Assembly (NCBI GenBank): GCA_031554725.1
Contig: JAVBUZ010000256.1
Coordinates: 1 to 12,599, forward strand
Direction of reading: 5' to 3'
Source of the DNA: JAVBUZ01 sp031554725
GTDB taxonomy: Bacteria; Bacillota; Clostridia; Lachnospirales; Lachnospiraceae
Length of the DNA stretch: 12,599 nucleotides
Below, piece after piece: positions 4,930 to 12,451 of this stretch. The position numbers and the translations under genes are program-made. How positions within the stretch are numbered: position 1 is the first letter of the stretch; each line of letters starts with the position of its first letter. The notes beneath the pieces are model-generated. The model ran no database searches and had not been told where the DNA came from. It was given only the letters and a program-made list of their open reading frames with translations.

Positions 4930-6450
4930 TTAAATATTCTCTTCTTCCCCATCCCAATTTAAGAACTCAAATTCAAATTCATCATCTGCCATAAAGTTTT
5001 TTGGTGCTCTGGCGGATATATTTGGATTTTCAGAATCGACAATTTTTCTTTGCATTTGTTCATTTTCTATACTCTGAACAGTTTCTCTTCTAATTTGTTC
5101 TTCGCGTACAAGCTGCTCATCCTGCTCCATAGGACGCTGTGCAGGTTGACCTTGTGGGCGCTGTGCTGGCTGACCCTGTGGGCGCTGACCTGGTTGACTG
5201 CCTTGTGGACGCTGACCTGGCTGACCACCTTGTGGGCGCTGACCTGGCTGGCCGCCTTGTGGGCGCTGTGCTGGTTGACTGCCTTGTGGGCGCTGACCTG
5301 GCTGGCCTCCCTGTGGGCGCTGGCTTGGCTGACCGCCTTGTGGACGCTGTGCTGGTTGACCGCCTTGTGGGCGCTGGCTTGGCTGACCGCCTTGTGGACG
5401 CTGGCCTGCCCCACCTTGTGGACGTTGCTGTGGTCTTTGCTGTTCTACTGGTCTACGTCTTACTGGCGCTTCATTTCTATCAGAAAATGTATCTTCAAAA
5501 AGAACATCCTTAAATCTAAATACTGCAATTACTATGACAAGTATTAAAATAGCTATGACAACGAATAGAATTACACTAGTTGTCTTTTGAGACTTTAAAT
5601 CCTTTATTGCTGCTTCTAAATCATTGGCATTTTTTGTAGCTGTAGTAAGAAACTCTTGAACGGGATATCTTGTTCCCTGAATGTTATCCATAAGATACCA
5701 AGTTTCATCCGAATAAACTACTTCGTAATCCTTGGTCTCTTCGAAATACTGTGGTTCTTCTTGCGTAACAGGTGCGTCCACTGGAGTTTCTTCTACATAT
5801 GGTGTAACCTCACCACTTAGAGTAACAAAGTCAGAACGCACAAAGCCTGTTACCTCTGCCCCATCAGAAACAAAGGATACCTGGTACCAAGTTTTGTTAT
5901 CTGCGTCTACTGTGCTTCCTATAATTGTTAGAGCCACATCCTTTTTCACAGTAGTCACAATGCTACTGTTGGTAGTGCAATTCTTACGCACACGAACGGA
6001 ATCACTTAGCACGGTTGCACTTACTGGATTAATAGGCGTAATCTCTGCTGTTACGGTATCATCTTGGGGATTGCTTGCGGTTCCACCTGTATTATTATTG
6101 TTGGTAGTATTTGTTGCTGTACCACCACTTTTTGCTACAAGGTCCGAACGAATATATCCCTTATTGTTAGCATCGACAAATACTTGATACCATACGTTGC
6201 CATCCGTTCCTGTCTTCTCATCGGTAATCGTTAATGCATCATCTTTTTTAACACTTGCCACAACCTCACTGGTTGTATCAGCGTCTTTTCTAATATTGGC
6301 TGTTGTTGCAGAAACCTTTCCTTGTGCCTGCACATATGCCCAGCTTTCTAATGTAAAGTTTTCACTCACTGCGGCGATGCAAACAATGGTACAAATTACC
6401 ATTGCCAGCTTGCTGACAGCTCCCCATATTTTTTCCTTCGTATTTCTCAT
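4930..6450 (-). CDS. Membrane protein with two extracellular SH3-like domains and a Pro/Gln/Arg repeat tail
   Basis: A 506-residue protein of unknown function. A signal sequence or N-terminal anchor (about 10-30) is followed by two bacterial SH3-like domains (about 43-107 with ANIRKDADTTSEVVASVKKD, and 143-212 with SVRVRKNCTTNSSIVTTVKK), joined by a Thr/Asn-rich linker at 110-135. Then come an acidic linker (about 214-240), a transmembrane segment (about 291-312), a basic stretch RRRP and a repeat tail of eight 9-residue QRPQGGQPx units plus two 8-residue units (350-437). A charged helical region and an acidic C-terminus containing EFEFEF (491-496) finish the protein. Outside SH3 domains of this type often bind cell wall or sense envelope state; the tail is predicted to be cytoplasmic and disordered. 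AAAGGAG lies 12 nt before the ATG, a rather long spacing. The 44-bp gap from the zinc-ribbon gene suggests an operon. Cell-envelope signalling or scaffolding is a guess. Confidence 0.88.
   Translation of the reverse strand: MRNTKEKIWGAVSKLAMVICTIVCIAAVSENFTLESWAYVQAQGKVSATTANIRKDADTTSEVVASVKKDDALTITDEKTGTDGNVWYQVFVDANNKGYIRSDLVAKSGGTATNTTNNNNTGGTASNPQDDTVTAEITPINPVSATVLSDSVRVRKNCTTNSSIVTTVKKDVALTIIGSTVDADNKTWYQVSFVSDGAEVTGFVRSDFVTLSGEVTPYVEETPVDAPVTQEEPQYFEETKDYEVVYSDETWYLMDNIQGTRYPVQEFLTTATKNANDLEAAIKDLKSQKTTSVILFVVIAILILVIVIAVFRFKDVLFEDTFSDRNEAPVRRRPVEQQRPQQRPQGGAGQRPQGGQPSQRPQGGQPAQRPQGGQPSQRPQGGQPGQRPQGSQPAQRPQGGQPGQRPQGGQPGQRPQGSQPGQRPQGQPAQRPQGQPAQRPMEQDEQLVREEQIRRETVQSIENEQMQRKIVDSENPNISARAPKNFMADDEFEFEFLNWDGEEENI
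5140..5427 (-). repeat. In-frame 27-bp tandem repeats encoding QRPQGGQPx
   Basis: Eight 27-bp units followed by two 24-bp units lie head to tail in the reading frame, after one shorter QRPQGGAG unit. The ninth residue varies among Ser, Ala and Gly, and two units have Ser for the second Gly. Units differ at silent and replacement positions, so the array is not perfectly homogenised, but it remains a likely site of copy-number change by slippage or recombination. Every unit carries one Arg, giving the tail a net positive charge. The block is GC-rich compared with its surroundings and has few stops in any frame, which creates spurious open frames on both strands. Confidence 0.93.
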
Positions 6451-6494
6451 TTAGTTTTCTTGCTCCTTTCGGCTCATGTCCCCTATTTTACTTC

Positions 6495-6941
6495 TTATTT
6501 TTCTCGAGTAAATCTTTTCGCACCACTACTCGTTTCAGCCATGCTATAACCAGATATATTTTTCTTTGTATTTGAGCGCTGTTGCTCCTCAATCCTTCTA
6601 TGATAGCTTGACTCGCAGCTAGTACAAAGGGTACCGTATCGAATATCTTTTCCACATAATTCACAATGGAGAAATAGTTTTGAATCCTTTGCTACTTCAA
6701 TCCTTGATTCCTTAAGCATCATCCGAATAGAACGCTGTGTTACGCCTGTCGCTTCTTCAATTTCGCCTGCATTGGCTCCCCTATGGGTTTCTATGTATCT
6801 TCTTACCTTACCATAGTCATCAAAATCAACTGCACCACAGTCTTCACATTGATACTCACCAACGCCTTTAAAAACCATAACACCACCACACTTTATACAA
6901 GCTTTAGGTCTATTATACTGATTTATTTCTAAAAGATCCAT
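6495..6941 (-). CDS. Small protein with two zinc ribbons flanking a helix-turn-helix-like region (YvyF-like)
   Basis: A 148-residue protein, probably cytoplasmic. Two four-cysteine clusters are visible: Cys15-x2-Cys18...Cys32-x2-Cys35 (CIKCGG and CEDCG) and Cys93-x2-Cys96...Cys106-x2-Cys109 (CELCGKDIRYGTLCTSC). Between them, residues about 43-83 read as a winged-helix-like unit (RRYIETHRGANAGEIEEATG, then VTQRSIRMMLKES). This order recalls the B. subtilis YvyF flagellar-operon family, which has a similar HTH plus CExCG...GxLCxxC end, but no flagellar gene is nearby and I cannot confirm homology. The C-terminal 35 residues are polar and probably disordered. I chose the ATG at 6939-6941 because AGGGG lies six bases upstream; the in-frame ATG at 6963-6965 has no ribosome site. 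It lies 44 bp upstream of the SH3 protein gene and 76 bp after purD. Role as a DNA-binding regulator is inferred. Confidence 0.8.
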   Translation of the reverse strand: MDLLEINQYNRPKACIKCGGVMVFKGVGEYQCEDCGAVDFDDYGKVRRYIETHRGANAGEIEEATGVTQRSIRMMLKESRIEVAKDSKLFLHCELCGKDIRYGTLCTSCESSYHRRIEEQQRSNTKKNISGYSMAETSSGAKRFTREK

Positions 6942-6995
6942 ATTATGCCCCTGCCCTTCCAACATCTAAAATCAATGTTTCGTGCCCGTTTAAAG

Positions 6996-7017
6996 ATAGC
7001 TAAATATGTGTAGCTAC
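6996..7017 (-). terminator. Weak hairpin directly after purD
   Basis: In the transcript sense GTAGCTA and TAGCTAT form a 7-bp stem with one G-U pair and an 8-nt loop, starting immediately after the purD stop and followed by CTTTAAA. The stem is short and AT-rich with a poor U tract, so termination would be partial at best and the zinc-ribbon gene may be reached by read-through. Confidence 0.25.
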
Positions 7018-8292
7018 TTAAGATACCTCATCAATTGCCTTCCCAATATCATTTCTCATATATTTATTTTCAAATTGTACCCATTCGGTTGCTTTATAGG
7101 CATTTGCTCTAGCTTCTTTTAAATCTGCACCTTTTGCTGTAATGCCTAATACTCTTCCGCCATTTGTAACAATCCCGTTTTCTGTCTGTTTTGTGCCCGC
7201 ATGGAAGCAATAATAGCCTTCTTTGTTTTCAAAGTTTTCAAACCCTGTAATTAGTTTCTCTTTTTCATAGGCTACAGGATAACCATCCGACGCAAGAACC
7301 ACACAAACTGCTGCATTATCTTCAAATTGTAAATCCACCTGATCTAAGGTTCCATCAATGCAAGCTTCCATTACCTCGATAATATCATTTTTCATTCTTG
7401 GCAAAACTACCTGTGCCTCTGGGTCTCCAAAACGTGCATTATACTCTAATACTCTAGGTCCCTTTGGGGTAAGCATAAGTCCAAAGAAAATAATTCCCTT
7501 AAACTCTCTGCCTTCCTTTGCCATGGCATCAACGCTTGCTTGATATACATATTGCTTGCAAAATTCATCCACTTCTGCTGTATAAAATGGACTTGGCGAA
7601 AAGGTACCCATGCCACCTGTATTTAGGCCTTGATCTCCATCCATTGCTCTCTTATGATCCTGAGCGGAGGTCATTGTTTTAATTGTTTTTCCATCTACAA
7701 AAGAAAGTACCGATACTTCTCTTCCAGTCATAAACTCTTCAACCACCATCTTATTTCCTGCTGTTCCGAATTGTTTATCTAGCATAATGGATTTTACGCC
7801 TTCTTCTGCTTCTTCATATGAATTGCAAATCAATACACCTTTTCCTAGTGCTAATCCGTCTGCTTTTAAGACAATCGGATATTCTGATTTCTTTAAATAA
7901 GCAATTGCTTCTTCTGCATCTTCAAAGTTTTCATAAGCAGCGGTAGGAATATCGTATTTTTTCATAAGGTCTTTAGAAAATGCTTTACTGCCTTCTAAAA
8001 TCGCGGCATTTTTTCTAGATCCAAAGGTTCTAAGTCCTGCTGCTTCTAGTTCGTCTACCAAACCACCAACTAGAGGATCATCCATTCCTACAATAGTCAA
8101 ATCCACTTCGTTTTGTTTTGCAAACGCTACAATTTTATCAAATTCCATAGGACCTATTGGCACGCATTCTGCTAATTGAGCAATTCCTGCATTTCCTGGT
8201 GCACAATATATTTTTTCTACTTTGGGACTTTTTGCCACGCTGGTTGCAATAGCATGCTCTCTACCGCCACCACCTACTATTAATACTTTCAT
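7018..8292 (-). CDS. purD: Phosphoribosylamine--glycine ligase (GAR synthetase)
   Basis: Second step of de novo purine synthesis: phosphoribosylamine + glycine + ATP give glycinamide ribonucleotide, in the cytoplasm. The 424-residue product is full length for the monofunctional enzyme. The N-domain starts MKVLIVGGGGREHAIA (1-16). The ATP-grasp core includes LKADGLALGKGV (142-153), the hallmark DGDQGLNTGGMGTFSPSP (218-235) and NARFGDPEAQVVLPRM (285-300), which carries metal-binding residues. The usual GPExPL near residue 70 reads GMDDPL here. AAGGAG precedes the ATG by about nine bases. It is the last purine gene of the cluster, 33 bp after purN. No frame damage is seen. Confidence 0.97.
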   Translation of the reverse strand: MKVLIVGGGGREHAIATSVAKSPKVEKIYCAPGNAGIAQLAECVPIGPMEFDKIVAFAKQNEVDLTIVGMDDPLVGGLVDELEAAGLRTFGSRKNAAILEGSKAFSKDLMKKYDIPTAAYENFEDAEEAIAYLKKSEYPIVLKADGLALGKGVLICNSYEEAEEGVKSIMLDKQFGTAGNKMVVEEFMTGREVSVLSFVDGKTIKTMTSAQDHKRAMDGDQGLNTGGMGTFSPSPFYTAEVDEFCKQYVYQASVDAMAKEGREFKGIIFFGLMLTPKGPRVLEYNARFGDPEAQVVLPRMKNDIIEVMEACIDGTLDQVDLQFEDNAAVCVVLASDGYPVAYEKEKLITGFENFENKEGYYCFHAGTKQTENGIVTNGGRVLGITAKGADLKEARANAYKATEWVQFENKYMRNDIGKAIDEVS

Positions 8293-8325
8293 TCCTTCTC
8301 GCTCCTTAAGTAAAATGTCTTTGGG

Positions 8326-8952
8326 TTATTTCTTTCTTATAACTTTTCCATCAACAACTATAATTCTGCCATTGGCAAAATCATCAATTGCCTGTGGCAA
8401 TATCTGCCATTCTGCCTGTTCCATTACTCGTTGCTGCAAAATTTCTGGCGTATCATTGTCTTCCACCATAACAGCCTTTTGCGCAATAATCGGGCCTTCA
8501 TCCATACCATCATTCACAAAATGTACGGTAGCACCAGTTACCTTTGCGCCTCTTTCTAATACTGCTTTATGAACTCTTAGACCATAGTATCCCACCCCAC
8601 AAAATGCTGGTATAAGGGAAGGATGTATGTTCATTATTTTATTTCCATACTCTTTTGTAACAGCAGGGGGAATTGTTACCAAAAAACCTGCCAAGACAAT
8701 GAGATCCGGTTTGAATTCTTGCAATTTAGCTAAAAACGCATCGTTAAATAGCTCTCTGTTTTCATATTCCTTGGGAGAAACACATACAGCTTCAATCCCT
8801 TTATTTCTTGCTCGTTCTAAAGACTTTACATTTGGATTATTACTAATAACACCTACTAGCTCTACGCCCGTTATTTCCCCTTCTTCTACCGCATCAATAA
8901 TCGCCTGTAGATTGGTTCCACCACCAGAAACGCATACTACTGTTCTTAGCAT
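8326..8952 (-). CDS. purN: Phosphoribosylglycinamide formyltransferase (GAR transformylase)
   Basis: Third step of purine synthesis: transfers a formyl group from 10-formyltetrahydrofolate to the GAR made by PurD. The 208-residue product is the expected size. Visible motifs are the phosphate-binding SGGGTNLQ (9-16), NIHPSLIPAF (108-117) holding the catalytic Asn108 and His110, and HFVNDGMDEGPII (144-156), where Asp151 matches the third catalytic residue of the E. coli enzyme. I chose the ATG at 8950-8952 because AAGGAG lies about nine bases upstream inside the end of purM, and because the protein then starts directly with the first strand MLRTVVCVSGGG; the longer in-frame start at 8982 adds ten basic residues and no ribosome site. 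The start overlaps the purM stop by 7 bp (ATGCTAA), implying translational coupling. Confidence 0.96.
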   Translation of the reverse strand: MLRTVVCVSGGGTNLQAIIDAVEEGEITGVELVGVISNNPNVKSLERARNKGIEAVCVSPKEYENRELFNDAFLAKLQEFKPDLIVLAGFLVTIPPAVTKEYGNKIMNIHPSLIPAFCGVGYYGLRVHKAVLERGAKVTGATVHFVNDGMDEGPIIAQKAVMVEDNDTPEILQQRVMEQAEWQILPQAIDDFANGRIIVVDGKVIRKK

Positions 8953-9971
8953 ATGGTTACTCCTTTTTCGCCTTTCACACATTTACCAACTACAAAAGGT
9001 ACTTCTCCTGCAGCTTTAATTGCTTCTACTGTTTTATCAGCATCTTTGGGATCAACTGCTAAAATCATTCCAAGACCCATGTTATAGGTGTTGTACATCA
9101 TTTCATCCGCAATATTTCCTGTCTTCTGTAAAAGTTTAAAAATTCCTGGTAGTTCATAGCTATCCTTCTGTACGTTTGCACAAATACCTTCTGGTAACAT
9201 TCTTGGAATATTTTCATAGAAACCACCACCTGTAATATGGCTACAGCCCTTGATCGTAACACCAGCCTCTTTTACAGATTTTAGAGCCTTTACATAAATC
9301 TTTGTAGGTGCAATTAAGGCTTCACCTAAAGTTTTTCCTAATTCATCAGAGTAGGTGTCTAAACTTTCTTTTGTCATTTCAAATACTTTACGTACTAAAG
9401 AAAATCCATTGCTATGTATACCTGAAGATGCAATGCCGATAAGGGTATCTCCATCTTTTATATTCGCACCTGTAATAAGGTCTTTTTCATCTACTACACC
9501 AACTGCAAAGCCTGCAAGATCATATTCATCTTCTGGATAAAAACCTGGCATTTCTGCTGTTTCTCCACCGATTAATGCTGCACCAGATTGAATACATCCA
9601 TCAGCAACACCCTTTACTATGGTAGCGATTTTTTCAGGAAAGTTCTTTCCACATGCTACATAATCAAGGAAAAATAATGGTTCACCGCCTGCACATGCAA
9701 TATCATTTACACACATAGCTACACAGTCAATTCCTACGGTATCATGCTTGTCCATAACAAAAGCTAACTTTAATTTTGTTCCAACACCATCGGTCCCAGA
9801 TACTAAAGTTGGCTTTTCCATATCTTTAAATGCGCTCATGGAAAAAGCTCCAGAAAATCCGCCAAGACCTCCTAATACTTCTGGTCTCATAGTTTCCTTA
9901 ACATGTTTCTTCATAAGCTCTACTGACTTATAGCCAGCTTCAATATCAACACCTGCGTTCTTGTAATCCAT
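8946..9971 (-). CDS. purM: Phosphoribosylformylglycinamidine cyclo-ligase (AIR synthetase)
   Basis: Fifth step of purine synthesis: ATP-dependent closure of FGAM to aminoimidazole ribonucleotide. The 341-residue product is full length. Family motifs run in order: SGTDGVGTKLKLA (58-70), VNDIACAGGEPLFFLDY (88-104), GGETAEMPGFYPEDEYDLAG (135-154), SSGIHSNGFSLVRK (182-195), HITGGGFYENIPRMLP (245-260) and YNTYNMGLGM (293-302). I place the start at the ATG at 9969-9971, six bases after GGAGG; the ATG two codons upstream abuts GGAGG with no spacer. It follows purE after 75 bp and overlaps purN by 7 bp. Confidence 0.97.
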   Translation of the reverse strand: MDYKNAGVDIEAGYKSVELMKKHVKETMRPEVLGGLGGFSGAFSMSAFKDMEKPTLVSGTDGVGTKLKLAFVMDKHDTVGIDCVAMCVNDIACAGGEPLFFLDYVACGKNFPEKIATIVKGVADGCIQSGAALIGGETAEMPGFYPEDEYDLAGFAVGVVDEKDLITGANIKDGDTLIGIASSGIHSNGFSLVRKVFEMTKESLDTYSDELGKTLGEALIAPTKIYVKALKSVKEAGVTIKGCSHITGGGFYENIPRMLPEGICANVQKDSYELPGIFKLLQKTGNIADEMMYNTYNMGLGMILAVDPKDADKTVEAIKAAGEVPFVVGKCVKGEKGVTIC

Positions 9972-9989
9972 TTTCATCCTCCATGTTTT

Positions 9990-10019
9990 AAAGTCTGCCG
10001 ACTTTGAATATATTTCAAA
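9990..10019 (-). promoter_or_regulatory. Two overlapping small hairpins in the purE-purM gap
   Basis: In the transcript sense TTTGAA-ATATA-TTCAAA (10003-10019) and AAAGTC-GGCA-GACTTT (9990-10005) share three bases, so the two stems compete. The second ends about ten bases upstream of the purM GGAGG. This could mark RNA processing or modest attenuation, but the stems are short and the effect is speculative. Confidence 0.3.
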
Positions 10020-10046
10020 TCCTATTTTGTGAAAATTTAACCTAAA

Positions 10047-10556
10047 TTATTTCTCCATGTATTTTTTATAACCAACGTCTTGTAATTTCGCGTCCTTTGC
10101 CTGAACCTGTTCTTTTAGGTTCTTGGTATACTCTTTTAGCTTATCTAAAAGCGCCGCATCTGATGTTGCGATAATCTTCGCTGCTAATAAGCCTGCATTG
10201 GCACCACCATTAATCGCTACGGTTGCCACAGGAATACCTGCTGGCATCTGAACGATGGAATATAGAGAATCAACACCGCCAAGTGAGGTAGTATGCATTG
10301 GAATACCTACAACAGGCATTGGGAAGATTGCTGCGCACATACCTGGCAAATGAGCTGCCATTCCTGCACCTGCAATAATTACCTTGAAACCTTTTTCTTC
10401 TGCACTATTTGCATATTCAAAAAATACGTCTGGTTCCCTATGTGCTGAAATAATCGTCATCTCATAGGAAATTCCTAATTCTTCTAAAATATCTGCTGCT
10501 TTCGCCATAATGGGCATGTCTGAATCGCTGCCCATAACAATACCAACTTGTGCCAT
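10047..10556 (-). CDS. purE: N5-carboxyaminoimidazole ribonucleotide mutase (AIR carboxylase catalytic subunit)
   Basis: Carboxylation step that follows PurM: makes CAIR (4-carboxy-AIR), either by rearranging the PurK product or by direct carboxylation of AIR. The 169-residue product is typical length. GSDSD (9-13) binds substrate phosphate, SAHREP (37-42) contains the active-site His39, and GAGMAAHLPGM (63-73) plus SLYSIVQMPAGIPVAT (97-112) are class I-like. Two positions differ from E. coli: HRTP is HREP and GAGGAAHL is GAGMAAHL. I chose the ATG at 10554-10556 because GGGAG lies about eight bases upstream; an in-frame start at 10580 adds eight residues. It is the first purine gene of the cluster. 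No purK is in the window. Confidence 0.96.
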   Translation of the reverse strand: MAQVGIVMGSDSDMPIMAKAADILEELGISYEMTIISAHREPDVFFEYANSAEEKGFKVIIAGAGMAAHLPGMCAAIFPMPVVGIPMHTTSLGGVDSLYSIVQMPAGIPVATVAINGGANAGLLAAKIIATSDAALLDKLKEYTKNLKEQVQAKDAKLQDVGYKKYMEK

Positions 10557-10593
10557 TGTTATTCTCCCTTCCGAGTTCACCTACATTTTTCTT

Positions 10594-10645
10594 ATTATAT
10601 TGACATTCTTTTCTTTAGTTTACTAAAATTTTATTTTTGGTGCAA
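10594..10645 (-). promoter_or_regulatory. Candidate promoters of the purE-purM-purN-purD cluster
   Basis: A consensus TATAAT lies at 10594-10599 on the minus strand, about 40 nt before the purE start, with a weak -35 TAAACT (10617-10622) at 17-bp spacing. A second possibility uses TTGCAC (10640-10645) as -35 and TAAACT as -10, also 17 bp apart. I see no purine riboswitch fold and no clear PurR box. No obvious terminator separates this region from the aminopeptidase gene upstream, so read-through is also possible. Confidence 0.4.
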
Positions 10646-10696
10646 TCACTTCTTACCTTTTTATAATAAATATGGAGTATTGTACATTTTTTTTGA

Positions 10697-12451
10697 CTAA
10701 TTATCAAAAGCCTTGTTCAATTCTTCACATCCCGCTAAGACAAATCTACCCGCTCTAATTATTACCTCTTTGCTACCATCTTTTCTTACTGCCGCTAGCT
10801 CTGCCAGCTCATCATATGGGATAGTAATATCCGTATGGCAATTAAAGTAAGCATTTTGAGGCTCTGTCTTTCGAAGCAAGGAGCATTCATTGTCTCTTGC
10901 CACAATTTCTTTGTCATCTGGATTAAAAACTGCAATATCTTCTGTGTGAGAATAGCAGGTATCACCAACGGCAAAATGAGGCCCCATCTTTTCTGCAATC
11001 AGGATGGGAAGCTTTGCTGCGATATCAAACTTTTTAGCTGCCACGTATGCAACAGTATTGGTTCCTATTGCAAACTCACCTAATGGAAGGGTGTCTTGAT
11101 GATACATTAGATTTTCTTTAATAAACTTCTTATTTTCCTCTTCTGTCTCAAAATTACCACATGAATAGTCTGCAATTTTTCCATCCTTAAAGGTAATCTG
11201 TAAATCCTTGTATTCTAGCTCATTAAGAAATACGCGACTTACATGTAAAATTCCATCTGTTCCTGTTAGCTTTGGCGAGGTAAATACTTCTCCGACAGGG
11301 ATATTTACATCTGCCACACAGTTTTCAAATATGGTTTGAGTCGCAGGGTCAGTCATTTCATACATCATAACCTTTAAGTCTGTACGATTGCCATTCATCC
11401 CCTTTATTTCCACGAAGCTTGCTTCATCAAGGACATTAATTATTTTCTGTTGAATCCCCTGATATAGTTCATAATCTAAGGTATTGATACGAACAATTTC
11501 ATCAAATATTTCTTCAAACTGTTCTCCTATATCTGGAGTCGGGAAGGCAATAATGGTAAAGCTTCTTTCCTCTTCTTTGATATATTGACGCTGAATATCC
11601 ATTGCCCCAGAGCGATGCTCAACACTTAGCTTTTGTTGTTCCTTGCTTAAGTGAATCGCTTCCTTCTTTGACTGTGGCGTAAATGGTGTTTCGCCAAAAA
11701 CTTCTAGCACAGCTGGTCCCGCATACAGGCCCGCAGCTTCTTTATGAAGCTCATATGCGCCTCTTGTTACTTCTAATTTACGATTGATGTAAGGTCTGTC
11801 TAATATCAGTGCTACATCATCCTTATGATCGTAGTCATATTGTTTATTTGGAATGGCTCCTACAAATCCATTTTTTACAACGCTTCTGTTTTGTAGGATA
11901 TTTAACGTCGGTCTAAAGATAACAGGCTCTAAGCCCATCTCTCTAAAGTTAAGAATAGCCTGTCTAATCATTCTTTCAAAACCGATTTTATAGTAAATTC
12001 CCACTGCACCCTTTTTACTCAAGTCTTTTCCAGTTGTAACAAACCCAATACGGTAGCCTTCTGTATATGTGCCCGCTAACAGCTTAATTTTCTCTTCCGA
12101 CAAAGAATTCATATGCTTTGCAGTACGAATTTCATTTTCAGTAATGTACTCACCATACTGATACAAATAACGCATATCTTCTAAATCACTATCCATAACA
12201 ATATCGGTAGCATAAGATAATTTTGGATCAACCTGTGCTCCAACTCTTTTCTCTGTAGCAATTTCTGCATAGTCACTAGCAAACCAATATAAAATCTCTC
12301 GCAAAGTCTCCACCTTGGGTAGGGTTTGCATTTCCGACCATTCATACTCAAACACATTATATATTTCAATAAATAATTCAAAATAAATTGTCATCATCTC
12401 AAGATCTAGTTCATAAGCTGCGCCAATTAGACTTCTAAGTTCGGCATACAA
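10697..12451 (-). CDS. Large M29-family metallo-aminopeptidase (5' end interrupted)
   Basis: Predicted cytoplasmic aminopeptidase, removing N-terminal residues from peptides with a two-metal centre. Numbered from the TTG at 12449-12451, it has 584 residues, against about 410 for classical M29 enzymes such as T. thermophilus AmpT. Residues about 130-320 match the M29 N-domain in style; the catalytic domain follows. All metal ligands known for M29 appear: Glu388 (VNIPVGEVFTSP), Glu459 (LPLGEFAIGTN), Glu487 and His492 (AEKMGPHFAVGD), His539 and Asp541 (CHTDITIPYDE); Tyr500 is a likely catalytic tyrosine. The first 130 or so residues are an additional helical region. TTG is unlikely to be the real start: it has no good ribosome site and coding-like sequence continues upstream to 12577, where an in-frame TAA stops it. 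The gene is therefore either broken or affected by a sequence error near the edge. It lies 140 bp upstream of purE. Confidence 0.85.
   Translation of the reverse strand: MYAELRSLIGAAYELDLEMMTIYFELFIEIYNVFEYEWSEMQTLPKVETLREILYWFASDYAEIATEKRVGAQVDPKLSYATDIVMDSDLEDMRYLYQYGEYITENEIRTAKHMNSLSEEKIKLLAGTYTEGYRIGFVTTGKDLSKKGAVGIYYKIGFERMIRQAILNFREMGLEPVIFRPTLNILQNRSVVKNGFVGAIPNKQYDYDHKDDVALILDRPYINRKLEVTRGAYELHKEAAGLYAGPAVLEVFGETPFTPQSKKEAIHLSKEQQKLSVEHRSGAMDIQRQYIKEEERSFTIIAFPTPDIGEQFEEIFDEIVRINTLDYELYQGIQQKIINVLDEASFVEIKGMNGNRTDLKVMMYEMTDPATQTIFENCVADVNIPVGEVFTSPKLTGTDGILHVSRVFLNELEYKDLQITFKDGKIADYSCGNFETEEENKKFIKENLMYHQDTLPLGEFAIGTNTVAYVAAKKFDIAAKLPILIAEKMGPHFAVGDTCYSHTEDIAVFNPDDKEIVARDNECSLLRKTEPQNAYFNCHTDITIPYDELAELAAVRKDGSKEVIIRAGRFVLAGCEELNKAFDN

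Noticed and set aside
5140..5427. Regularly spaced repeats suggesting a CRISPR array
   Set aside because: Units are directly tandem with no unique spacers, keep a codon-sized period and encode a continuous protein tail; no cas gene is nearby.
5050..5547. Open frames on both strands across the repeat region (plus-strand 5050-5547 and 5139-5513, minus-strand 5067-5414)
   Set aside because: They are by-products of the GC-rich 27-bp repeat, which lacks stops in several frames. Their products are monotonous Leu/Trp/Ala, Val/Asp/Leu or His/Lys/Ser repeats, while the SH3 protein frame continues into recognisable domains on the upstream side.
8222..8572. Plus-strand open frame opposite the purN-purD junction
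   Set aside because: It lies antisense to two well-supported enzymes, has no recognisable motif and no convincing ribosome site.
10557..10696. Possible purine riboswitch or PurR box upstream of purE
   Set aside because: The predicted leader is too short and I could not find the three-stem purine aptamer or a clear CCGAAC-type PurR box.
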